DNA from: Monarcha castaneiventris obscurior
Lineage: Eukaryota > Chordata > Aves > Passeriformes > Monarchidae
Assembly: GCA_026261815.1 (NCBI GenBank)
Contig: JAMPIT010000258.1
Location: 10,035,501-10,099,500 of the forward strand
Reading direction: 5' to 3'
Length of the DNA stretch: 64,000 bases
Shown here: in pieces, positions 25,085-35,545 of the stretch
How positions within the stretch are numbered: position 1 is the first letter of the stretch
Layout: every line of letters begins with the position of its first letter
The notes under the pieces: generated by a model
What the model was told of the DNA's origin: nothing
What the model saw: only the letters and a program-made list of their open reading frames with translations
Databases searched by the model: none
Translations under genes and position numbers: made by a program

Positions 25085-25470
25085 GATAAACACTGTCATG
25101 GGCCGCTTCCATCATCTACTCACAAGAGCATAATAAAGCCCTTGTAATATACTAGAACTTGTGTGGTCCCGGGGTCTAATTTGCATACTAATTACTCAGT
25201 GCAAATGGGAACGAGGGGTAGGGGGAGGGCGCGCGGGTGAGGGGGACTGGACTATTTGCTCTGCCGTTTCATATCATGCTAACAAGCTAATCCGGCGTGC
25301 AGTTAGCTCCTGATATATAACTGCTCATTAGTATTATAATAAAGTACATGAAACAACCATAAAACGTTATATACTGCACAAGTGTTGTTTTCTTGCCAAT
25401 TATCTGCGGGCGGATTTATCACCGCAGTTGTTGCAAATTCCCCTTGGTGAGGTTTGGGTCGAATAAAGAA
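25085..25470. promoter_or_regulatory. Strong candidate conserved noncoding element with octamer site
   Basis: Contains an ATTTGCAT octamer (25179-25186) directly followed by ACTAATTACTCAG, AAGCTAATCC (bicoid-class TAATCC at 25288-25293), AGTTAGCTCC, TCATTAGTATTATAATAAAG (about 25326-25345), CCATAAA (25357-25363), CCAATTATCTGCGG (25396-25409) and GGATTTATCACCG. POU/SOX- and homeodomain-type words packed over almost 400 bp, with a short GC-rich purine stretch at 25210-25250 inside. No frame is open. Resembles a neural or axial developmental enhancer; tissue is not inferable. Confidence 0.6.
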
Positions 25471-27150
25471 AGGTGTTGGTGTGAGGGGGGAGTGGGGGGG
25501 CTGCTTTCAAGGGGGAAAACATGTGTTTTCTTAAGTAGCACTTACCGATGCGCCATTTCATATGAGAGAGGGGGGAATGCTGCATCCTTAGGAGGCTGAG
25601 ACGGAAGGGAGCCCAGGGCTCCAGGTTCAAATCAAACAAACTTCTGTCTATTAGGGAAATGGGACCAGAGCCCTAAGGACAGAATTCAACTCAGCAGAAA
25701 TCAACCGAGGACAGGGCAATATCTTTTTCCTACTGCCTTCTTCTAAGGTAGAAGGACCAAGACCAGAGAAAAGCAGCTCTATTTGATGTGGAAAGGGCTT
25801 GCCTGGCACATTTGCCAGCAATGAGACAAATTCCTCAGAGGACCCAAATCCAACCCAGAATCCCTGCCCAAATCCTGCTGCATCTTCTCTTTCCCATCAC
25901 TGCACCGGCAGTCTGCAAGAATTGACAAATCACAGCTCCCAGCACCTCTCCAGACTGTGCACTGCTGCCTGCCCTGTGGCTGATGTTTCTGCCCTTCCAG
26001 CCTGTACCATTGCACCAAAACTACTTCATGGCACAGGGCTGCTGACCAGCTCTGTATGGCACTGAGAGTCATGGAAATCTTGTGGTTCACCACTTTATGT
26101 GGTTGGTCAGAGGACAGCATCCCCTGCCCTCCCACAGGCACAGGGGCAGTTACAAAACCTGACAGACTTAAGCGGAGCGCAGTGATTTGCAGCCCTTGGT
26201 CTGTGGCCCCCGGGGGTCCATGGATTACTTCTCAGCTACCCAGGAATGCTGAACAAGAAAAGCGAACTGAGGATCAAACAGTGCTCTGCATGTGGGCTCT
26301 ACACCTTCGCTGGAAACCCCCGGGGCAGCACAAAATGAGAAGGGGCTGAAAGCTGCTGGGAGGATGTGAATGGCAGAGCACCCGAAGCGGAAGGGGGCTG
26401 AACGGGGCTGCCAGGAAAACCTGCTGCACTCACCAGAAGAGACAGGGCACCAAGTGCTAATCTCTCAGCCCGGGAGGGATGGGTGACATGGCTGCAGCCA
26501 TCACAGGGCACATGCAGGAGCATGGACTCAGGGTCCTTCACTTATGCTCTCTTAGAAAATCTCTGACAAGATCATGGACCCTTCCTGCCCCAGACAAGAC
26601 AGGCTCCCTGCCCTTGAGAGCTGCATGTCCTCCTACCTTAACAGATCCTGGCAGAGCTTGCTGGACATGATGGACACTTCACCCATGCCTATGCACAACC
26701 AGTCCCCATGCTCAGCTCTTTTCAGAGGTGCTCTGTGCTCCCTGAACCTACCGCTTTGCATCTTCCCAGCACATGAACATTGCAGATAGGCCCACATGAG
26801 TGTGCAACAGCTACTTTTAAAGCTTCTACCAACCTCAGCACCCCACCGTGTCCTCCCAGTGAAATACCTCTGAAAGAAGAACCCCCCTAGCTACCCCTCC
26901 TGCTGACACTGCCTCCCAAACAAACTGTTGTGACCATGCTTGCGCACCCCCTGTGCTGGCTTGCTCTGACCCAGATGTGCACTGCTTGGTGTACACAAGA
27001 TTATGTTTCCAAACACTTACACAAGGCAATAGGAAGACAGACGTTCTCTTCTGTGGAGACCCAGTGGCATAAATCCCACCCATTTTCCCTCTTACAAACA
27101 GGGGCTACAAATACAGCCCCCCATGGGTATTTCGCGCAGAGCCATTCTCC

Positions 27151-27154
<4 letters not shown>
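25471..27154. other. No gene seen
   Basis: Noncoding sequence of ordinary composition, with short G runs near 25480-25503. A B-box-like GGTTCAAATC near 25624 lacks the A box and folding arms of a tRNA. No exon recognised. Confidence 0.5.

Positions 27155-27184
<30 letters not shown>
27155..27184. repeat. (CA)15 microsatellite
   Basis: Thirty bases of uninterrupted CA dinucleotides, starting after CTTT and ending at AAGCCCC. Likely length-polymorphic. Confidence 0.97.
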
Positions 27185-27185
<1 letters not shown>

Positions 27186-27189
27186 GCCC

Positions 27190-27450
27190 CCTTGCTGTGA
27201 AGCATTTGCTTATTTATGGCTTGTTTTTGTCAAGCGGAGGCAGGACTGACAGCTCTCAGTGGTGGGGCTCTGTCTGTCTAACTCTGTAATAAGACACATG
27301 ATATCCATTCTGCTGCCAGCGGGGAGTGAATCACGCCAACCCTGTCACCCCGCTTCGCCTTGGCGAACTCCGCAGCTTGTTAGCATCACAATATTGGGAG
27401 CAAAATGTGACCCAGCGCTGCCATGCCCCCTCCTCCCTTGGTCTGAAAAG
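27190..27450. promoter_or_regulatory. Candidate conserved noncoding element
   Basis: Has GCATTTGCTTATTTATGG (TTTATGG at 27213-27219), TGTAATAAGACACATGATATC (about 27285), GTGAATCACGCC, GTTAGCATCACAATATTGGG (about 27378-27397) and several retained CpGs (TTCGCC, GGCGAAC, CTCCGC). No frame stays open. Lies immediately right of the CA repeat. Confidence 0.5.
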
Positions 27451-27879
27451 AGAGGGGGGAACACACACGCTCACATCTCGACACCAAGGAAAGGCACAAA
27501 TCCCCCACAGGGCTTTAAAAGGACTTAAAACCATTTTAATAAGCTGATCGTAGAGGAAACACCTCCCCTTGGGAGAGGGTCACTGAGCAAATGCCAACAC
27601 TGTCTCTGTCCTGCTCTGCTTACCCCGGAGCTGCTCTGGGGCACCAAGGAAGAGGTTTCTCCCATCCTCTCTCCTGCGGCTGGCAAACGGGTTGTGGAAG
27701 GAGCATCCCGGCCGATCAGGGTGAAGGAGGGCTGCTGGGACCCATTTCCAACCCCAGCATCCCAGGCTGGGCCAGAAGGAGTCACCACAGAAGCACTGAA
27801 GGACCCCGATCTCCCTCCCCAAACCCCTCCAGTCACGGGGAGGGAAACTCCTACTTACAGCTTGTTCCCAGGAGATAAA
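27451..27879. other. No gene seen
   Basis: GC-moderate sequence between two candidate elements. The minus-strand open frames at 27.52-27.84 kb have no domain. Confidence 0.45.
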
Positions 27880-28420
27880 TAGACCTCAGTAAAAAGATTG
27901 CTACATCCTTTCAATAAAGATTTTTTCCTCTTTCCCAGACAGCTTGTGAAATGTTTTAAAAGCTTCTCACATTTCCAGTGAAACCCACAGAGAAGAATTT
28001 TGCTTGTTATCAGCCCTAGAAGACCCTGATAGATGGATGATATTTTTCCCCCCTCCTTTCTCTCTCTCACACTCTCTTTTTTTACAAGCTGAAAAGAGAG
28101 TCACAGTGTGTTTTATAACCGGCTCTCTGCATTTCAAAAGCTCAACGAGAGCTCTCTGCGAACCCTGATAAGCCCAGGGCTCTTAGTGTCTTAAATACCT
28201 TTGACAAGCTATACATTACAACGCTAATAATTTGCCAAATTTGCGCCCATAATATGATATCTGTAAAACGTCAAGGGTGGTAATGCGATTAGCGGCCTCA
28301 AATGAAATATCGAACATTCAGCGTTTAGGCCCTGAATAGGGGAGAAAGGAAAGGAAATCAATTTCAAAAGCAGGAGGGAAAGAAGCGATAAGCGTGTAAT
28401 AAAAAGGGAGAGGGGAGCAT
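27880..28420. promoter_or_regulatory. Strongest candidate conserved noncoding element
   Basis: The core 28085-28420 has the clearest CNE texture in the window. It carries TTTTATAACCGGC (about 28111), GATAAG GATA-type sites at 28167-28172 and 28387-28392, GCTAATAATTTGCC (about 28223), CCCATAATATGATATC (about 28247), TAATGCGATTAG (28281-28292; two homeodomain cores around a CpG), ATCGAACATTC and GTGTAATAAAAAGG. CpGs are kept within very AT-rich sequence (ACGC, GCGCCC, ACGTC, GCGATT, ATCGAA, GCGTTT), although they should decay fast if methylated and neutral. The left part (27880-28080) is AT-rich with TTCAATAAAGATT. No coding frame. Enhancer role is inferred. Confidence 0.62.
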
Positions 28421-28492
28421 GGACAGGCCGGGAGAAAGAGCATCTTGTTTTTCATTCTTCCTTTTTTAAGGCATTCAAGCCTTAAAACAGGG

Positions 28493-28508
28493 AAAAAAAA
28501 AAAAAAAA
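28493..28508. repeat. Poly-A run, 16 bp
   Basis: Sixteen consecutive A residues within a purine-rich stretch. No retroelement body is seen upstream, so a processed-pseudogene tail is not supported. Confidence 0.9.
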
Positions 28509-28739
28509 GGGGAGAAAAGCGCAAACAAGCATCTCTGAATTAAGCTGGTTACAACTCTGCAAAATAACATTTGGCCACCCTAACAACCCCAGGGTTTGGT
28601 GGATGGTGATGGTGGGGGAAGGACTTGCTGTTTGCTCTCTGATCCCCCCCCATCCAACTCCCCGCCCCGAACAGTTCGGGTCCATAAAACACAGGATGTG
28701 AAATTACAAGTAGTCTGAGGGTGGGCTGCCCCCTCCTCT

Positions 28740-28870
28740 CTCCCCCACTCAAGGTGGTGGAATCATAATGTACTAATTATCTGAAACCACTCTGAGTAGA
28801 AAAGAAACTGTCACATACCAGGCTGTAGACTAAATAACAAACATCCCACACCTGCGGCTTTATGAGCGCT
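28740..28870. promoter_or_regulatory. Candidate conserved noncoding element
   Basis: About 130 bp with GGAATCATAATGTACTAATT (about 28759-28778) continuing as ATCTGAAACC, then CTAAATAACAAACATCCC (FOX-like AACAAACA) and CGGCTTTATGAGCGC. Short but motif-dense; closes the dense 13.9-28.9 kb cluster. Confidence 0.4.
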
Positions 28871-31800
28871 TGCTGCGCAAGGCAGCCAGGGGGAGGGAAT
28901 TCCCTGCTCCCCACTGGCATGGTGGACAGGCTCCTGCCAGGATGGGATACCGGATGCTGCAACCTGGGGCTGAGCAGGGTCCGAGCACTACAAGTGGCCT
29001 AAATGCACACATGAAGCTCATTGATAGTTCTGTCCTGGCTTTGCATTTGGTTTGGCATGAAAACAAACCTTCTGCCAGGGTCTGCGTGGGAAGCAGGAGA
29101 ACCGACCACAGGAAGATGACCCACACCAGGGGCAGGAGGCATGGAAGAAGGAGACGGTCAACAGTGCAGGTTGACTGTTCCAGAAACGGATCTGGACTAC
29201 TGTCAAGACAGCAAAGGTGGGAACAGACTGCAGCAGACTCTCAAACCAGAGCAACCAAGGAGAAAGTCCATGGAAGCACCGCAGAAGGCACCAGGCAATG
29301 ACCCTGCCTTTCTATCCTTCACCGCAGCTGGAGCCTGAAGAACATTGTGTCTGCACACAAACTGACTTGTGGGTACTCAACCATGGCAGTCTGCTCTCTG
29401 GGGTTAAGAGAGACTGGAGCAGTGCGACAGGGTCAGCCCACTGCAGCCCCACACACCTGGCGAGGTCAGCAGCATCCTCAGAAGCTGCAGGAGAGCTGGG
29501 ATGCATATTTTGTGTCGTGCCGGGTCCTTTATCCTTTGCTTCTCTTGGGCTTCAGCTTCTGTGCCAAGGCTGACCAGAGGGGCTGACCCAGCCCCTATGT
29601 GCCACTGAGGCCCACCAAAACCCTCCCATGGAGGAATAATGATGGTACTTGGACACTGGAAAAGCCACAAGAGTACCATGGCTACTGGACAAGTCAGAAG
29701 GAGGCAACTTCCAGTCGAGGGAACTTTGCCTTAGGTTTTGTCATGCAGCCAGGCAATTTCAGCTGAAGTCTATTAGTGAGTGGCACAAGGGCTGGAGGGG
29801 AATAACCCCAAACTGTGAACAGCAGAGCACTTAGACTCTTACTGGAGTACTGAGCTCTGCTCACCATTGCAGGCAAGGCACTGGGTTAAACAGATCTCTA
29901 ATTTGCTTCCCAGCAGGATGAGTCCCACAGGATTCTCCTTTCTGAGAAGAGCTGAAACTGGCCACAGGGGCAGGCCTGGCCAGCTGCTGACAGGATCACC
30001 CAGATTTCTATAGGCTATGTGAAGGGGTCAGGGTCCAAAGCAGGGACTTTTCTGAATGGAAATCTGTGGAAGTCTGGCAGGGACAAGGGGGACAAGTGCC
30101 ATCACTGCCTCTGAGCTGCACAGTAAGAAGGGCTATGTGAGCACAGGGCCATGCTTGGGAGTGCTTGGTCCCATATCAGTTCCAGCAGGCAAGCATGGTG
30201 CTGGTGTCTTGGGGCTTGGCCAGCCCTGCTATAGGCAGTGAAACATAGCATCCTCACTGAAAATCCAGCTCCCAGGCAGTGGAGCAGCCAAGACTGTTGC
30301 TCCAGGTCAGGGTGCTGCACTCCTCCCTCCCAGTACAAGCAGCAGATCCATGCTCAGACTTACGCTCGTGGGTCTGCATCCACCCCCTGGCTCAGCCAGC
30401 ACCTCTGAACCCTCTGCATGCAGGGAGAATTAACACTGGTCCAGCACTGGTGATGGGTATGGCAGAGCCAGAACAAACACCTGGATGGCCACCAGCAGCA
30501 CACCTTACTGCAACCTGCAAATCCCCCAGACCCTTCCCGAAGGCACTGGGGTCTCCAGGTGGCCCTGCCTGGGGCAGTTGGAGAGCGGAAGGTGCTGGTC
30601 CCCTGCGGGAATGAGAAAACACAGCGGTGTGGGGGCAGAGCACGTGCCCCTTGGCCAAGCATGGAATGGCCATTACAGGACCACTTCTTGCGGCATCACG
30701 AGTCATTAAAGCCAAGAGCGCTTGGGGAATCATCAGCACCAGCCAAACGACTTCCCCAGATGTGGCTCATTCTCAGGATGTGGGAGCCCCCATGGACACC
30801 CACCTCCGATCCCAGCTCCTCCAGACAAAACATTCCCAGCGTTGGAGTCTCCACCCAGCACCCCACTCACAGGAGCTTTCTAGGCCATTTAGCAGGAGGC
30901 ACTGTTTTGTTTTGAACAGATGTTGCCTTCCCCCTGCCCCCAAGGTCCCCAGCAGCTCTGCAGCCTTTGAGCTGGGAAGGCAAACGAGTTTTGCACACTT
31001 GTTTAAGGTCAGTCAGGTGCCTGTGCACAGGCACACACATTCTCACACACAGGCTCAACAGTGGGGTGGGCAGGGGTACCCCAGACTAAAGCAAAGCAAG
31101 CACTGGGAAAAGTTACAGCTATGCTCAACCTTTAGTGTTAAAAGGACTCCTCTTCCCCACAACCAGCCAGCAGTACAGGTGCTGGGACTTTGCACTGCCA
31201 TGTCTCAACTGCAGTTAAGTAAATTCTCTGTCCTCTCTGGGAGATGGGGAGAGCTGAGATGGCTGCAGGAGTTGGGCCAAGGTAAGACCTTCTCCAGGCA
31301 GACCACAGCAGTGGGTGATTGTGTGGGCTTGGTGGATCAGCACAGAGCTTCTGTCTCAGGACTGTCACTCGACTACAATGAAGAACAGACAACTGCCCAC
31401 AGCTTAGAGGATAGATGCATTTATTTATTCCCAAAACATCACACCAGAGTGGGCCACATGAGGCCTGCAAATTCACCAAGTACCCAGTGAGCCCAGGATA
31501 CTCTCCAAGACCATGGCATACCACTTCCAACCCAGCTATACAGGGAATGGTGCTTGCTGAGATTAGTTTCTTCTCTGCTCAATCTGGTCCAAATGACTAT
31601 TGATCCCTTAACACAGAGGTGTAACAACAGCCCTCAGGCACTTTCACTGAGAGATCCCACTTTAAGCTCCTTGTCTCTTTTAAACTGTACTACTGCAAAA
31701 CTACTGGTTTCATTTTGGTCAAAATGGGGGCAAGACATCTGTACAAGCGCCCTTTGGCCATTCCCACGGGATAAATGTACCTGCTGTGCATCCAGACTGC

Positions 31801-33374
31801 CCCCTTGGGGTCAGTCCTTGAAGACTATTGTCCAACTTCTACTGGGTGATGGACATGGCAAGCCTTGAGATGATTTACTACATACACTTAGAGGTCCTGA
31901 AGACAGGAGAGTGAAAGAATCGGGACCTTTTCAACAGACAGACAAACCAACGTGCAGACCCACATCCCAACTGAACATCTTTTATTCATAAGACCAGCAG
32001 CCCTTTGTGCTAAACCCAGCTTAAAGACAGAGGAATTTGTCACTCAATGCCCTCTAGAAACACCTAGAATAGCTTTGTGATCCAAACTGCAGTGATGCAC
32101 TGTGTCACTGAGCTGGCACAACCATGTGTGATGCACTCACTTCTTGAAGGCGTCTGCAGGGTCTTGCACAAGTTTGAGTCCCTGTCCCAAGCAGTGAATA
32201 TAAAATTGCACAGACACACACAAATGCCTGTGGTGCTCCACTTCCAAGCTTCTGTTTGCAGTCACAGCTCTGGTCCTATGGCCACTTTCTGGCTAAGTGT
32301 GCAATCCCCTGGTACAGAGCCTTTCATTAGCACACACTATTCCTTTGTTATTCCAAGGGAAAACAAGCTGACTGAGATGTGCTGAGCAAGAAAATCTGCG
32401 GGGAAGTTGCAACAAAAGAGAAGACCTGGGTGATGTTTGGGGACATCAAGGTGGAGCGTGGTAGAGGACATCAAGCTGGACTTCAGCTTGCACTGTGAAT
32501 GGCAACAAAATACATGCAGTGTGGTCCAAGCCTGCAAAGGGATCAGAGCTTGGACCAGCATTTTACTTTGGCTCGTGCTGACAGGGCAGTGTTGGAGAAA
32601 AGACATTGTCCCCAAGTACCACAGTGCTGGAGAGAGGAAGAGAGGACCTGGACTGCAGCAGCAAGAGATCCTGAGAGATGATCAAGGAGCTGCCTAGGGC
32701 TGGGGAAACTGTGGCTATGTTCAGGGAAGGAGGTTCAAAGGGTCTGAGGTTGGGTGAGATATTGTGGACCTCTGCTCTCTGCATACCAGAGTAAACATTA
32801 AAGAGCACAGTGAGTCAAGGGCTAGGAGGACAGCAGAGCAGGCTCTGGACACAGAGCTGCCCTTCCCTGAATGTACACTCTTTTTCACTGTACATCCTTT
32901 TCACATCCATCCTTCTCACTGGATGTACATCCTTTTCACTGTCCTCTGCTTGTGCAGACTGTTACAAGACATTGAGGCTTTTAGGGGCTCTTCAAGCCCC
33001 TACAAGTGGAGGTGGAGAAAGCTAGAAGGGATCTCACTCTGTGGTGTGCACACCAACAAGAAAGACATCCCTGCTCATAGCTCCTCTTTTCTGCTCTGGC
33101 TTCTGTGCCCCACCATGCTCCTTGCTTTCTGTGCCACCAGCCTTGGCATGGCTGAGCCTCAGAGAAATCTCAGTGGGGTCCCCACGTTCCACCTCTCCTG
33201 AAGGAGACTTCAGCTGTGCCGGCTTTCAGCATCTGACCCAGCGCTTTAAAAACCTGGGTGCTGCACAGAGGGCTCTCTTGTTCAGGGACCCGCATTCTGA
33301 CTTTGATTAAGTGATGGACATGAAAACACACAGACACACAAACACAGTGCAAGGCAATGTCCCCAGAGGAATGG
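28871..33374. other. No gene seen; longest empty stretch (4.5 kb)
   Basis: Bland sequence with no candidate enhancer block, exon or known interspersed repeat. It contains the longest open frame of the window (287 codons, 30627-31490 +, opening with GTG), but this has no domain, no protein-like periodicity and competing open frames, and is not called as a gene. A small minisatellite at 32.9 kb is listed separately. Confidence 0.5.
32875..32943. repeat. Degenerate minisatellite, about 17-bp units
   Basis: Four imperfect copies of a TGTACATCCTTTTCAC-like unit. The 16-mer itself occurs exactly at 32889-32904 and 32924-32939, with a diverged copy (ATCCATCCTTCTCAC) between and another (TGTACACTCTTTTTCAC) to the left. 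Confidence 0.85.
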
Positions 33375-33720
33375 GAAAAAAAGAGAGATAAAAACCAAAC
33401 AGCCGTTTTCACCCCCCAAACCGTATAATTTTGTGTAAATTTTTACTTTAAACATCTCTTTTTTTCCTGAGCTGTGATATAGGCCCTGTCAAAACCAGGG
33501 CCAATTACTGCCATTAGGTTCCCATTATGTCACTGCTTCTCCCCCCATTATGAAGGTCTTCGGCACACAGAGCTATAATCTTCACTCACTCTCGCTCCAT
33601 CACTCCCAGAAGGAACAAAATTGTTTAAAAAAAAATAAAGCCTTTATTTTGCCCCTGTCAACTCTGAAAAGGAAGGAACGGAAAAAGAGAAAGAAACTGG
33701 TAAAGTTTTTAACTGTGAGG
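33375..33720. promoter_or_regulatory. Candidate conserved noncoding element with near-perfect palindrome
   Basis: Includes CCGTATAATTTTGTG (about 33421), TTTTTACTTTAAAC, CCAATTACTGCCATTAGG (33501-33518), CCCATTATGTCACTG and AAAATAAAGCCTTTATTTT (33632-33650). The last is a perfect 9-bp inverted repeat with one central base, built from two ATAAAG CDX-like half sites. The flanking T-rich and A-rich tracts are also AT-biased. No open frame. Enhancer role inferred. Confidence 0.5.
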
Positions 33721-35329
33721 TTGCCAAAAGGACCGAGAGAAAGCGTTCAGCACAGCCAAGGCGTATGAATCGGGGGCTGGCAGGAGTACTCTGCAGGATC
33801 ACCCACAAGTCACTCTCCTTAACCCTCACAGGGGAGATATTTTCTTCCCTTCACCTCTGCCAAAGCAGACCTGTGGTGAGCCTGACACTGCCACTGGGAA
33901 TGGGGAACACAGAGAATGACTGTTGGGAGCAGCACACAAGACGAAATTCATGTTCCACATCTCACTCCCCATGCCAGGGGTTACAGAAATTTGCTGCTAA
34001 AGCAACCACCCCGTCTGCTTCCAAATACCGACCAGCCTCTACACCCAAAGTGCTGGCATTGAGCCTGGAAGTGATCTGAGAACATCCTCAGAGGTACACA
34101 GACCTGAGAGCTGCTGCCATCAAGGGAGAGCCTTCAGGATCATGGCCAGGAAGAGGAGAGCTGAGGTGACCATGCTCAGAGTCCTCAGGAATGAGAGTAC
34201 ACAAGAACATGCACACATCTGAGAGATGAGCTCAGCAAGGGTGTCAGACAGCTCACAAAGGATGATGAGGGACAGGCGCTTGAGAGCTCCTGGTCCTGGA
34301 GCTCAGGAGAATGTGTCATCCCACACACATTCACACTTGGCCACAACTAGACAAGACCACATATGGACATCAGAAGAGGGCTATTAGGCATGTTCACAAA
34401 ACTCTGCTGATGCTCCTGAGTCCAGCTCCTCCCTGGGATGCTGAGAGAGGGAGAGCAGTGTCTGCAGTGGGTGATTCCAGGGTGAGCAGTAAGAGGCTCT
34501 GCCCCATCACACCCATCATCGTATCTCCAAACACCCTATGCATTCCTTGATGTTCACTGTGTTTTCTTGATCCCACTATGCTGCATTTTGTGTGAGGTTC
34601 ATGTGTAAACCAAGGAATGGATCTACTCTAGTTTGCTATGAGAGCTGGATATGGTCATCTCCAATAAAATGAACTGGAGACACTGAAATGCAATACCCAA
34701 TCCATCTCCCTCAGTGCCAGTTAATTCAGTCCTAGGGCTCCATTTTGGTCAAGGCTGGAGGTAGAAGCAGCATGGGAATCTGATGTGGTATCAAATAACA
34801 GCAGAAACTCAGACCAAAGCATCCAGAAAGAGGCTGTACTCAAACCGCATGGAGCTCACAGCCCCACGATGTGAGGAAGGAGCACACGTCCTTTCCAACC
34901 AGCTGCACTTCTTCTCTGGGCCCTTGCTCACATGCAGTTCCCCAGACACTGAGGACAAATCTCCCAAACCTTTCTCTGTTCCCCATTGTATCCCTGCTAC
35001 TGTATCCAGCAGCTTCTCTCCCAAACCAGAGTCCTTCCTCTCCTCTCACGGCTCCCGCACCCCTCTCTGGGGACCTCCTGCAGATGACAGCATCTGGCAA
35101 CTCTGGAGCCACAGAGAAGGGGCACAATTTGCCCCTAAACAAAGAAACATCATCTCTGCTAAAGCGATTTCCACCCTCAGTGAGACCTCACAGAGCCATC
35201 CTCCCTTTGAATGCAAAGGTCTCGCCCATTCCTCTGCGGAGAGAGGGAGGGAAAGAAAAGGAAAAGCAAAAGAAAAGGCGTGGGGGGGCCGGAGAGGGAC
35301 ACAGTGACAGACACTTTGGCTTTCCTGAG
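33721..35329. other. No gene seen
   Basis: Noncoding. Overlapping frames of 160-174 codons in two + frames at 34.78-35.35 kb plus minus-strand frames show stop scarcity in CT-rich sequence, not a protein. Purine-rich stretch at 35230-35300. Confidence 0.5.
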
Positions 35330-35545
35330 CTAAAGGCTGAGCCAGTGCAATGAAAGCGCTCAACAGCGGCCCACTGAGCTGTCACTTATGCGAGCCTGTG
35401 TGTGCGAGACACAGAAGAAGGGCTGCGCCCGCCAATTGCCCCGCTTTCCACCAGCCCCCTTTTGTTTTTGTTTAAATCAAATCAAGGGCTGCTTTAAGAT
35501 GTGCAGCAAAGCAATTTGCTGAGTATTCTTTCCCCCTGTCATGCC
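35330..35545. promoter_or_regulatory. Weak candidate regulatory element
   Basis: CpG-retaining sequence with CCGCCAATTGCCCCGC (about 35428; a CCAAT/ATTG core) and TTTTGTTTAAATCAAATC (about 35464). Less motif-dense than other blocks. Confidence 0.3.

Noticed and set aside
25560..25640. Possible tRNA or tRNA-derived SINE (B-box-like GGTTCAAATC)
   Set aside because: No A box, no acceptor stem pairing and no anticodon arm could be found.
28493..28508. Poly-A run as tail of a processed pseudogene
   Set aside because: No coding remnant or target-site duplication is seen; upstream sequence has CNE texture.
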